DNA from: Heterotrichella gracilis
Lineage: Eukaryota > Sar > Xanthophyceae > Tribonematales > Xanthonemataceae
Length of the DNA: 64,000 nucleotides
Assembly: GCA_032358255.1 (NCBI GenBank)
Contig: JAULBX010032035.1
Span: 100,199 to 164,198 of the forward strand
Direction: 5' to 3'
The translations under genes were made by a program, and so were the position numbers. Below the pieces are notes generated by a model. The model made no database searches. It was not told the origin of the DNA and worked only from the letters and a program-made list of their open reading frames with translations. This document shows positions 55,401 through 64,000 of this stretch, in pieces (position 1 is the first letter of the stretch; every line of letters begins with the position of its first letter).

Positions 55401-55601
55401 GTGGCCGTGGTCCTTTATCTGCAGGTGGCTGAAGGCGACTGAAGGGTCCGCGAGGCCGGGCTGCATGTGTTGGTACGCCTGCCATGGGAGTGTATACTGC
55501 TGCTGGCCATAGTAGCTGTCTTGTCGCTGCGGGTAGGGGTGCTGCTGGGGCGCTGATACCACCCCTTGGGAGTAGCTCGCTGGCCCGTTCCAGATGTCCA
55601 T
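49461..55601 (-). CDS. PPR-SMR-cyclin fusion protein, 935 aa
   Basis: Fourteen exons: 55601-55026, 54834-54694, 54407-54153, 53853-53644, 53280-53121, 52892-52762, 52492-52242, 52052-51908, 51701-51521, 51150-51002, 50786-50637, 50380-50154, 49929-49783, 49545-49461. The N-terminus is Gln/Pro-rich, then an RGG-rich stretch (about 101-139). Nine 35-residue P-type PPR motifs follow from about residue 220 to 530, for example VVTYNTLIDVFGKIGHWEEA. Next is an SMR-like region (about 535-625): LELNLHSTTASVALLSLYAW, CIVLGKCKNKDVGSNGVKEA, as in GUN1/MRL1-type PPR-SMR proteins but without the LDLH and TGxGxHS residues. The rest (about 683-905) reads as a cyclin box: LYDCVLLMDRVMSVP, AVVACMLMLLQQS, then ISALRCLKLYMERLG. 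PPR proteins bind organelle RNA; I see no clear transit peptide. Introns carry three exon-end copies. Confidence 0.85.
51421..51456 (-). repeat. Copy of the PPR gene exon 9 end and donor
   Basis: In sense it reads GAAGGAGGTGGCCACAG-GTGTG, preceded by GACTTCAAATTGAGG, compared with CAAAGGAGGTGGCAACAG-GTGGG and GACTTTGAGCTG at the exon 9 end (51521-51560). Lies in the following intron. Confidence 0.7.
52528..52552 (-). repeat. Copy of the PPR gene exon 7 start
   Basis: GCCAGCGGACTGCATGTGGT repeats GCCGGCGGACTGCATCTGGG of exon 7 (52466-52490) in the preceding intron. Confidence 0.65.
53332..53372 (-). repeat. Exact 41-base copy of the PPR gene exon 5 start and acceptor
   Basis: Bases 53332-53372 equal 53243-53283 exactly. 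The copy includes the CAG acceptor side and lies in the intron before the real exon 5, separated by a run of CCCTAAA-like sequence. The identity points to a recent event. Confidence 0.9.
54480..54525. repeat. Interleaved inverted repeats in the PPR gene intron 2
   Basis: GCTGTTATGGCA (54480-54491) and TGCCATAACAGC (54502-54513) are perfect reverse complements; ATTTAGTAATT (54491-54501) and AATTTACTAAAT (54514-54525) are reverse complements with one extra base. The order is A, B, A', B'. Confidence 0.75.
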
Positions 55602-57394
55602 TGCAGGGTAGTTGAGGCGCAGCGGGGTCTATGAGCTGGTGGTGGTGGAGGTCACAGTGAGGGGGTGGAGCAGGGGTTGCGCTGCGTGCAATGGGTGCTG
55701 AGCGTGGGGTTGGCCAGACACCTGCACAAAGAGTGGTCAGTAAGTGCCAAACTGAAAAGCAGCTGGTGGTGTGGTTAGCGGGAGGTATAGTGCAGCATTG
55801 CAGTTGAGCTGGGTCAACACTCAGCATGGGTGGGAACCGTGTCCCAGCAACAGAGGTTGTGTGCACTGGCAGCACTGTATGGAACGCCAAGCAATTGGCG
55901 AGAGTGTCTTATATGAATGCGCTTCAAAGGCTTTCAGAAAAGTGAGGACTGGGGACACGAAGCGGCCCACTTGACCTGGACTTGCACGCGAGTGCGGCCT
56001 ACCATTGGTGCAAACTGACGAACCAATGCTCGGGCACCTATTATTCTACCGGGCGACAGGTCGACCTGACAGCGTCCGCCTGGATACCACACCTAGGTGG
56101 GGCCATCGACACCGACGCTTGACAAGACCGCGCAGTGAGGGTGCAAGCGGTAAAGGGACAATGCGGCACAATGTGACCTTCCGACCCAGCTCATAACCGT
56201 ACAGTAATGCCAGCTGCACGAAAAAGCCCCGCTCCTACGGAAAGGCACATTAAAGTGCATACCACGCCACGATACCCCAGCCGCCTGATTACCCCTTCCA
56301 AACGGCCAGCACTCTTGCAAAAGCAGGAATATTGGGCTGAGGGTGGAGCCTGTCATTACCTGGTAACTGTTTGCCAAGTCCCTGCTGTGCTTGAATGGGT
56401 GTGGTGAAGGGTCAAGAGTGTGCGTGGGATGACGTGCCTCTGTCCAAGAAAACCCAGCCAGATGCTGGTGAAAGTCTCAAATCGACTCGCTTTTCACAGA
56501 AAATATGGTATAAAGGCTCGCAAAGCAGAGCGAGGTGCGCGGGTAGAGTAATGCGGGTCCTTTGCCTGCAATGGACGGCTGGGTTGAGGTGGCGTGGTAG
56601 GGCAACTGACGGGGCCAACGCCCAAAAGCGTTGCAACGCCTCTGAGGCACGTCAGGGGATGTTTTGCGCCCGAATCGCGCAGAAACGAAGGGTACTTGCT
56701 TAACGACGTCACGCGTAACTCAATGCGCGAGGATGCTTGATCAGCCTGTGCAGGAGCCTGCTCTTGGCGAGTGCTTTTCAGCGCACCTTTTTGCAGACTC
56801 GGGCTCCGCCAACGCCACAAACCTGCAGGCACTTTTTGCTTTTCCCCCTGGGATAAGAAACTTGCGAGCGAGGGCGGCGCGTTTGCGGTGATGTGGCACG
56901 CACGTGGACTGATTTCAAGCCAGCACGTGGGCAGGCCACGGAGCGCCCACGAACTTTTGATGCGTGCTTTTCGGCCGCGGCCGTGATCAGTGATCAGTTG
57001 CACGGTTTTGCCTTGGGTGTTTCTGACATCGTTGGCATGCTAACGCTTTATTTCAGGGTGTGTCCGGGTTCAGAGGATTCCGGGGTCAAGTCTGTGCATC
57101 AACAAGTGCCATAAAGTGCGTTTTGGTTTCCCATTCCAGCTCAAGTGCCAAGCAACTCCGCCCAACATATGCATGCATAGTGAGTGCACCTCGTGGCCAC
57201 ACACGCAGCTTGCAGTAACTCATTACTATCTGCGCATACATATAGCATATGCCCACATAGCCAATAACTTTTTCGTGACGCGCTACCAAGTCCCTTCAAG
57301 CCACGACACACATATTGATATCACCGTACTTGGGCCTTTTACACCCAGAGGTAGTACCAACCAAGTTGTACTAGTAGCTATCAACCCCCACACC
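55602..57394. promoter_or_regulatory. Divergent intergenic region (PPR fusion and BOLA3-like genes)
   Basis: 1.8 kb between opposite start codons. Plus-strand open frames at 56395-57003 are GC-rich but show no motif. Close to the BOLA3-like gene there are ATATAGCATATG-type stretches (near 57240) that could be a core promoter. No RNA gene seen. Confidence 0.4.
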
Positions 57395-58338
57395 ATGGCG
57401 CTGCGGAGGGCCTTGGCAGGGTCAGCTAGCCGGTTAGGGCTCCAGCTGCCGAGACAAATTCCCGCTGCTTCCCGTGCTTGCTTCTCCAGCCAGGCCGAGG
57501 TGGAGGTTGAGGACAAGCTGAAGCAGCACCTAACCGTGCAGCACGTGAAGGTCACAGACACGTCGGGGGGCTGCGGGTCGATGTACGATATCCAGGTGGT
57601 GGCGGAGGACTTCAAGTACGTGCAGGCATATGTGTGCGCGCCTGTGCTGGACAGACACACATATACCGTGTATGCATGCATGTGCATGGCTCTTGGTTGT
57701 TACACTACTTTGTGGGTATATGCTGTGCTACTCAAGCCGCACCCCTATACCTTCCTATGTGGTCACTTGAGTGTCACCAGATGCATGTGCCGCTTTGCCT
57801 GGTGCCAAGCTTTGCAGACAGGGCATTGGCCATTGCTTGATCGCCACAGTTGGCCTCGAAGCATGCCCATCTCTTTTATTGCGCTGCATTTGTACCCACT
57901 TGTCTCATACGGCATGCTGAGCCCCTGTACATGCCCACCCCCTCCGGAAACCCAGTGAGCGTACCCCCTCAGGCTGCCTTTATGACCCACTCAAGCATCA
58001 GCACCAGGGCTATCCCTGCTCCACCTGCATTAGCTGCAGCACCAACACCTCAGTACAGCCTCAGGGACAACTGCAGCATCCCCCCTCTTACCGCTCGCAT
58101 GGCTCCCATGAACAATGCCGTCTCCTGCTGCACCTGGCGCCATGCATGAATATTCAACACAAAATTTCAAGATAATTTTTGCTGAAGGGCACCCAGCCCA
58201 TCCCAGTGCTTACACCCGTGATTTCTTCCCAGGGGCACCTCCACCGTGAAGCAGCACCAGCTGGTGGCCAAGATACTCAAGGAGGACATCGCGCAGTGGC
58301 ACGGGTTCACGCTCAACACGCAACCGCCCAAGGAATGA
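57395..58338 (+). CDS. Mitochondrial BolA-like protein (BOLA3 / plant BolA4 type), 108 aa
   Basis: Two exons: 57395-57615 and 58233-58338; the junction falls inside a Lys codon (DFK-GTSTVKQHQ). Residues 1-34 (MALRRALAGSASRLGLQLPR then RACFSSQA) are a typical arginine-rich mitochondrial presequence. The mature part is a full BolA domain: KLKQHLTVQHVKVTDTSGGC, GSMYDIQVV, VKQHQLVAKILKEDIAQWHG. Cys60 in GGCG and His97 in WHG are the two conserved residues through which mitochondrial BOLA3 with GLRX5 coordinates a [2Fe-2S] cluster, used in late Fe-S delivery to complex I/II and lipoate synthase. Length is normal. The frame around exon 1 stays open to 57958 only because the intron has no stop; the GTACGTG donor and the BolA alignment decide the end. 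Confidence 0.93.
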
Positions 58339-59657
58339 CGCGGGATGCAAACCCTGCGGCAGGGTTTTGGGTGATGGGGGTTTCGGCCAGATGCATGTTT
58401 GGGGGATGCACAGCAATAAGTTGGGGTTGGGATTTTTTTGCTCTTGCTTAACAACCCACACTCAACAGCTAAAGACTAGTCTCTACATTGGCGTCACGGC
58501 ATCACACCAGAGTGTTCAGATTCAACAGCTATTTCAGCACATCATTTGCAGGGAATAGTGACTGCCTGTGACCATGACATGCCATGCCATAGGATGGCCA
58601 CTATTATTTGCAGCATGTTGGGCATGTTACTGCATATATACAGCGCATGTATCCAACTGGGTACCTTGAGGGTCTGCAGTCTGCTCGAACTTGGCATCTA
58701 GGATCAAGAAGAAGTCCTAACCATCGCAGCTGCGGATTTGATTGAACAGCCTTTATATGAAGTGACAATTTTCTGCATTTATTGAGCGCACAGCAACACA
58801 AGTGCAGCTACAGCAACTAACATAACGCCTTTTTGTAACCAACGCGTATGCTGGCAAATTGAATATTGGCAAGGCATGTGCATGACCAGGCGTTCTGGAT
58901 GATTATGGTGCCCTGCCAGGGTGCAATCGCTTGCCCTGGAGCCAACAGCGGCTATTGAATATCCTTCAACTCCGCCGCTGTGCGTTCCCTGTAATAATTT
59001 GTAATTGCTGCTTTTAAACCCCACGCCACTGACCAAGCCCGACCAGCCTGTCACGCTTCAGGAGTATGACACACTTTTATTATCATTGGCAACTTGGCTT
59101 GGAGGGCTGCTACTGATAGGCAAAAAATGCACTGCATTTGTGCGTAATCAAGTTCATTCAATATTCTATTAATTGAAGCCTTCGGAAGCGCACCCTTAAC
59201 GCGTGACAGCATAATTGACCCCCTGGGCCAGAGGAAGAAGCCAGAAGGAAAGGGTACCCACAAAGGCGGAGGTAAGGGACCCACTGGCTCGCACCAGGGC
59301 ACTGCCAAAAAAACAACATACTCTGCCCCCGCCTCCCCACTAGTCTGTGCCTTTCAGTTGATTCACGCAAGCCAGGCGACGGCCAGCTGAGCAGGGTCTG
59401 GTGGGCATGGGCTCACAGAAACTCCATTCCATGGTACCGGACAGTAAGCTTCACATGCATGTGGACTTCGATTCGAGGGTGTCTACCTTCAAGGGTGCAG
59501 GGAAAAAAAGCCTCAAGGATGCAGGAGAAAATATGCTGAGCTGATGGTATCTGCCCAGAACCATGTTGTACTGGAAATAACTGGCAATTGTGTATATGCG
59601 CGTTCCCTTCCTAACGAATGTTTCCTATGCTTCCATAATGCTTCATCCTGCGCTTAG
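58339..59657. other. Convergent intergenic region
   Basis: 1.3 kb between the BOLA3-like and SDHAF1 stop codons. No exon or RNA gene recognised. Confidence 0.45.
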
Positions 59658-60934
59658 CTATCCCTGGCTGGCCCTGTGCTCCTGCGGCACCGCCAGCTGC
59701 GCGTGTGAGCTGCGCACCACCTCCAGGCGCCTGGCCCCCTGCCTCAGCAGGTGCTCGATGCGCATGAAGTCGCGCTTGCCAATGTGGCGGTGGCTGCGAT
59801 GAAGGGAGGAGGGGTGGGGTCAGGGCGGGGGTGAATCGGGGGTGTGAGTAGGGGGAATTTTAGTGTATCATGCATTGCAGTGGGTATGGGATGGATTGGG
59901 GGCAAAGGACGAGAGCCTATAATTTCTACAAACTGCAGCGTCAATATGGTATTTGTTATTTATTATTAACGCTATTGAGGGGAGCGGCGCTTGCGCAGGT
60001 TGCGGTGCCGGCCAGGTGCGGAGAGGGGTGAGGTTCAAAGGGGGAGTGAGAAGACGATCAATGCTGTGCGCCGGTGCATGCAAGGGCCCCGGGGTGGAAG
60101 GGATAATGGAGGGAGAGGACACCTTGGGCGAGATCCTCTGCACGTTGTGACGCAGCAAAGAACGCAAGCCAACACGTGAGCCAATGGCAGCAGCATGCCA
60201 CCAACATGCTACGCAGCAAGGGCACCTTAGGGTACACAGCTTGAGCCCTGGCAGTGGCTGTACGGAGCAGGTACCATACAGGAGTGGTGTCCTCCCCGTG
60301 TGCACCCACCCACCCACCCACCCACTCCTCGCCACCCACCTCTCCAATTCCTGCCTGGCCAGTGCCGTGATTGCCTCCTGCTGTTCGGCGCCCTTGGTGC
60401 GGGCGGTGCGCAGGACTGCGCGGTACAGATGGAACACCTGGCGCTGCACAGGGGATTTAGGGTTTAGGGTTTAGGACATGGCGCGCCACAACTGGGAATG
60501 GGTTGGGATTATCAACTCAGCCTTGTGGGGTGCTTGGCGCCGCAGTAACGTGTGGTGCTTGGCGCCGCATGTGCAGGACTGACTGCTAACCTGGCTGTAT
60601 TGCTAATTTACATGTAACTAAGGAACCAATGTGTGGTCCCCTGGTGCACCACAGGGATGCCTATGGGCAGGGGTGGGGTGAGATGGCTGAAATAGCTTGA
60701 TCTGACACCGTGTTCCCCTAGCAAGACCCTTACGGTACCGCCTTGCAAAAGCAGGTGCATGATATGTGGCGGCAACCAGCCGCTTCAGAAGCCAGCCAAG
60801 GTGCATGCAACGCATGCCGAGAAACGGATGCGGACGAACTTGCCACCCTTGGATGGAGCCCTATTAAACCCAAAAACCGATCAACATGCGCCGCAGCCTA
60901 CCTGTAGACCCGTGAGCCTCGGTGCTTTGCTCAT
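59658..60934 (-). CDS. SDHAF1: Succinate dehydrogenase assembly factor 1 (LYR protein), 90 aa
   Basis: Three exons: 60934-60902, 60443-60340, 59793-59658. The short first exon gives MSKAPRLTGLQ, and exon 2 continues RQVFHLYRAVLRTARTKG with the LYR motif at residues 17-19; this matches the SDHAF1 N-terminus. The C-terminal block GKRDFMRIEHLLRQGARRL then EVVRSSHAQLAV matches the arginine-rich region that contacts the SDHB subunit. SDHAF1 works in the mitochondrial matrix, recruiting the HSC20/ISCU transfer complex through the LYR motif to insert Fe-S clusters into SDHB. Length fits the family. Intron 1 ends in three CCCTAAA heptamers directly in front of the acceptor. The gene is divergent from the DUF815 gene and convergent with BOLA3-like, which acts in the same process. 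Confidence 0.9.
60295..60335. repeat. ACCC/CCCA simple repeat
   Basis: A run of CACCCACCCACCCACCCA-type sequence at the start of SDHAF1 intron 2, just after the donor. Confidence 0.7.
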
Positions 60935-61328
60935 GACGTTGGAACCATGTCTCCCATCGCACTGTCCGTACAAATAAAACCCGTTTACCTTTGCCAATAT
61001 ACTATGTCCAGGGTATTGATGCCCAGTTGATGAGAACGTGTGCTTGGTATGCTGGTGTTTCTGAAGCTAAACCAGCCTCCCTATCTTGCTTCCCAACATA
61101 TATATGTGGGACCCGACACCAGTGGACCACGCTCGGCCACAGCCACACATATATACTCCAGGAAATAGACAACGCAGCACAAAGCGTGGGAAAACCCATT
61201 TCTCTTCTGCTCCTGGCGAGCATCGCATATCCGAGTAGACCCACACTGCCCGTCTGCCTAGGAAAGCCCGTACCACAATGCATGCACATATGCATGCATC
61301 CGCCATCCATCGCGGCCTGGCAGTGCCG
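60935..61328. promoter_or_regulatory. Divergent promoter region (SDHAF1 and DUF815 genes)
   Basis: 394 bases between the two start codons. Two TATATA stretches, near 61098-61106 and 61147-61154, face the DUF815 gene and lie about 180-230 bases before its chosen start; CATATATATGTGGG and CCACACATATATAC are partly inverted to each other. Confidence 0.4.
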
Positions 61329-63604
61329 ATGTCGGCATTCTCAGGCAGCCAACCCCGCGTTTCAACGCATGCATCAACGTACTTGTCGATAAGCGCGAGG
61401 AAAGCAACCAGCTGGCAGCATCGGGGGCTGGCAACGAGCCATACCCGGTCTCTAGCCAGCCCCTTTGGGCCACAACAAACCGGGAGCATACCAAGGTCCC
61501 GGCGGGCAGCGGTTCGAGTGATGGCGATAGGCTTCGACCTGCCTGGCACAACCAGTAGCAAGGGTACGTCAGCTGGGGCAACCGATTTGGTTTGTAGTGC
61601 TCATGCTCCTGGGTACTGGCCACGCTCAGCTTGTTATATGGTCTATAGTTGTGAATGAACAGCGTGGTGGGTTACTCAGGATTGCTCACTACAAGGGAAC
61701 GCTGTGCCCCCAGAAAAAGAATAAACGTGTCTGGGTTGGGCAGAATCGCCACTGGTTTGGGCCCCCTTGCACCTGCCCCAACCCACCCACCAACCGCAAA
61801 CGTTCCAAACGCCCTTCAGGAGCTGAGAAGCAAGCTGATGACCTGCTGCGCGCCGCCTCCTCCCTCTTGCTGCTCCAGCCGGTGCTCAGGGGCAAGCCCG
61901 CACAGGCCTTCCTGGCGCTGCTGCAGAGCCTGCGGGGGGGGTCGGGCAGCAGCGTGATGGAGGCGTTTGGCCAGCTGTATGCGGCGCTGGCGGCGGAGGG
62001 GGCCACCAGCTGGCAGGAGCACCTGCTGGACCAGGTGGGGGGGTGCTGAACCCTTAGGGCGAAATCCTGTTACACTGAACCCTGAGAGGGGGAGGGGCCA
62101 CCAGGTGAGGGGCCCACCTGGCTGGACCAGGTGGGGGTTGGGAAGGGTCCTGAACACACTTCGCATATGACGCACACCCTGTGGGGTCCACGCATGCACC
62201 CCTCCCTGTCCCCAGTCAACACCACACTCCCTTCCCTACGTATGCTTCTGACCGTGCAGAGGGTAAGAAAGGGCACGAGTCGACCTTAAATGAAACTGCC
62301 GATCGCCGGTTGCGCACAGCAATTGCTTTGTTTTGTCATCTGGCTGAGAAATAACCTCTTCTGCAGATCCTGCTGGGCAGGGACAGCTCCTTCGCCAAGG
62401 CCTGCGCCCGAGGCAAGGTCACCCCCGACAGCCCCCTGCTCCGGGCTGTGCGCCACGACCTTGACGTGCTCCAGCAGCTGAGTGTGGCTGAGCGCACGGT
62501 GGTGGGGTGGATTCGGGATGTGGTGCCGGGGGTGCCCGACAGCTGGGCGGCGGCAGGTGTGGGGTGGGGAGTGGGTGGTGGACAGCTATGTGGGGGTAGG
62601 TGGGGTTTGAAGGGCCGGCGAGGGAGAAGGTGTGGGGATGTGGTGCCGGGGGTGCCTGACAGCTGGACGGCGGCAGGTGGGGGGTGGGGGTGTGTTGGTT
62701 CATATCCAGGTAGTTGTGGGTGTGAGGTCAGTGGTGGCCAGAAATGATTTTTTTTTTTTTGGTGTAATTGTTTTTGGTGTAATTGTTTTTGTGGTGTAAT
62801 CACCTGTTGGGTGCCATCATCAGTATGCGGTGAAGGGGCCCTACTGTCGCGGTCATGCGCAGATTGTCAACATGGCAGAACTATACTAAAATAAAATGTT
62901 TTCATATGGCACAATGTGGCACGCCGACAACGCCATCCTCCAACCCTCATAAATGTCTGCCAACTGACTCTCACCCCCTGCCACGCAGCCGACATCTATG
63001 ATGGGGTGCGCCCCGCAGCCACCACCACCACCAGCAGCAGCAGCAGCGATGCGCAGCCAGGCACTTCGAAGCAGCAGGGGCAGCAGCCCCCTACCCCCCA
63101 CATGGGCGCGCCCCCCACCCCTGAGCAGAAGGCGGCATGCGTGGACAGCATCGGGAACAGGTGGGGAGGGGGGGCGTGGCACAAGGGGGAGGGGCCGATG
63201 AAAAGTTCGGACTGGTTAGCATGGGGCTGGCATGGGAGCTCGCATGGTCAAGCCTCATCACCATACAGAACTGCCTGTGTATGAAGCGCATGCTGTGTTC
63301 TCCTAATCGTCAATCTATGTATATGCCCGCATCTGCGCCACGATGCACTCCCACCCATGATCCTCATGCCCTCTCATGAAATCCTAGTGCACCTCTACCA
63401 AAGCTCTATCACGCCCACACGTTAACTCTGAGAACCCTCCACAAAACCCTAACAGTCCCGCCATCCAAACCCTCCCCAGGTGGCGGTGGAGCGAGGGCGT
63501 GTGGGCGCTGTCCGAGTACTACGCAGCCCATGGCTATGGACTCCTGCAGGGGCACAGCAAGCTGACGTGGAAGGGGGGAAAGCTGGAGGCAATCACTGTG
63601 GAAG
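61329..63604 (+). CDS. DUF815 P-loop NTPase, 5' part (gene runs off the window)
   Basis: Five exons lie in the window: 61329-61563, 61820-62034, 62367-62556, 62989-63160, 63480-63604; the last ends in a GTGAGG donor and no further exon is seen before 64000. About 312 codons are present. The first about 65 residues (MSAFSGSQPRVSTHASTYLS ... RSRRAAVRVMA) look like a chloroplast or dual-targeted transit peptide ending in a VRVMA site. The middle is helical (LLRAASSLLLLQPVL, VMEAFGQLYAALAAEG) with a Thr/Ser run. The diagnostic block is VDSIGNRWRWSEGVWALSEY followed by KLTWKGGKLEAITVE, which precedes the P-loop in plant DUF815 proteins. The Walker A region itself would be in later exons outside the window. 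An in-frame ATG at 61278 would give 17 more residues. Intron 3 has a copy of the exon 3 end. Confidence 0.85.
62636..62690 (+). repeat. Copy of the DUF815 gene exon 3 end and donor
   Basis: Forty-plus bases, GATGTGGTGCCGGGGGTGCC then TGACAGCTGGACGGCGGCAG-GTGG, repeat the exon 3 end at 62517-62560 with two substitutions, 121 bases further into the intron. The donor is intact; use of it would shift the frame. Confidence 0.88.
62747..62801 (+). repeat. Poly-T run followed by a 15-base tandem repeat
   Basis: Thirteen T (62748-62760), then GGTGTAATTGTTTTT twice and GTGGTGTAAT. Lies in intron 3. It could be the tail of a reverse-strand retroposed transcript or a plain minisatellite. Confidence 0.7.
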
Positions 63605-64000
63605 GTGAGGAGGGCTGAGTGCAGGCCAATCGGAACAAACACCTGCCTATATTACTACCCTATTCACTGGTAGCTATAGACAGGAGGGAACTTGCCAGGC
63701 AAAATGAAATGTATACTGGTGGTACTTGAAGTCCTCCTGTGATGGTTGTTGTCACGGTTGGTATCTTGCTTAGGGTGCTAGCTCAAGCCCGATGTTCAAT
63801 TCCATCCTTTCTGATTTGTGTCCACACCATGCATCTGATGTTCTTTCCCGCTGCGCACAAGCCCAATAGCCCTGTGCAGAGGTTGCTGTGTGCCCCCCCC
63901 CCCCTGCTGGCATTGTGACGTAATACAGTGGGAGCCACGTAATCGAGTAAGGTTTTAATGGGCGAAAATGGGGGTGGCACTTCAATGCCCAGGATGTTTT
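63605..64000. other. Last intron visible of the DUF815 gene
   Basis: About 400 bases after the exon 5 donor. No exon with the expected P-loop sequence appears before the window ends. Confidence 0.5.

Noticed and set aside
57116-57958. 280-codon open frame over the BOLA3-like gene
   Set aside because: It is exon 1 plus read-through of an intron without stops. The BolA alignment and a good GTACGTG donor show the true structure.

Overview
The window is nuclear DNA from a eukaryote, most likely a chlorophyte green alga. The evidence is exons that are GC-rich, numerous short to medium GT-AG introns with C/T-rich acceptors ending in CCCCTGCAG or similar, many (TTTAGGG)n / (CCCTAAA)n heptamers (the plant-type telomere repeat) scattered inside introns, and plant/algal protein families (bestrophin-like anion channel, Alfin-like factor, plant-type PRMT4, PPR-SMR protein, DUF815 P-loop protein, spinster-like MFS carrier). 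There is no operon structure, no CRISPR array and no phage or plasmid signal. I rebuilt fifteen genes by joining exons in consistent phase; nearly every published reading-frame fragment outside these exons looks like a shadow.

Layout, left to right: a broken copy of bestrophin exon 1 (1-560); a bestrophin-family channel (+, 3203-8216); an OB-fold protein of the At4g28440/SOSS-B type (-, 9094-9763); an Alfin-domain protein that carries a Tudor-like domain where the PHD finger should be (-, 11113-12931); an AIMP1/EMAPII-like tRNA-binding protein (+, 13420-15170); PRMT4/CARM1 (-, 16866-22777); a PC-esterase/TBL-like acyl esterase (-, 23815-25483); a SURF4/Erv29-like cargo receptor (+, 26945-30130); a small unrecognised protein (-, 31227-32818); an alternative-oxidase-like protein that has lost several iron ligands (+, 35121-37314); an EF-hand protein with LDVxDI repeats (-, 38384-42128); a spinster-like MFS carrier (+, 43106-47150); a PPR-SMR-cyclin fusion (-, 49461-55601); a mitochondrial BOLA3-like protein (+, 57395-58338); SDHAF1 (-, 59658-60934); and the 5' part of a DUF815 P-loop protein (+, 61329 to beyond the right edge). 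From the Alfin gene onward neighbours mostly alternate in strand, so many start sites face each other across short intergenic spaces.

Functionally the genes are mostly unrelated housekeeping genes, as expected in a nuclear genome. BOLA3-like and SDHAF1 stand side by side; both act on mitochondrial Fe-S clusters and complex II.

The most unusual thing in the window is a recurring pattern in the DNA itself. At least fifteen introns in seven genes contain one or more copies of the adjoining end of a neighbouring exon together with its splice site, often next to TTTAGGG-like heptamers. The second group of interest is domain architecture: Alfin-Tudor, PPR-SMR-cyclin, and the AOX-like protein with three of six iron ligands replaced.
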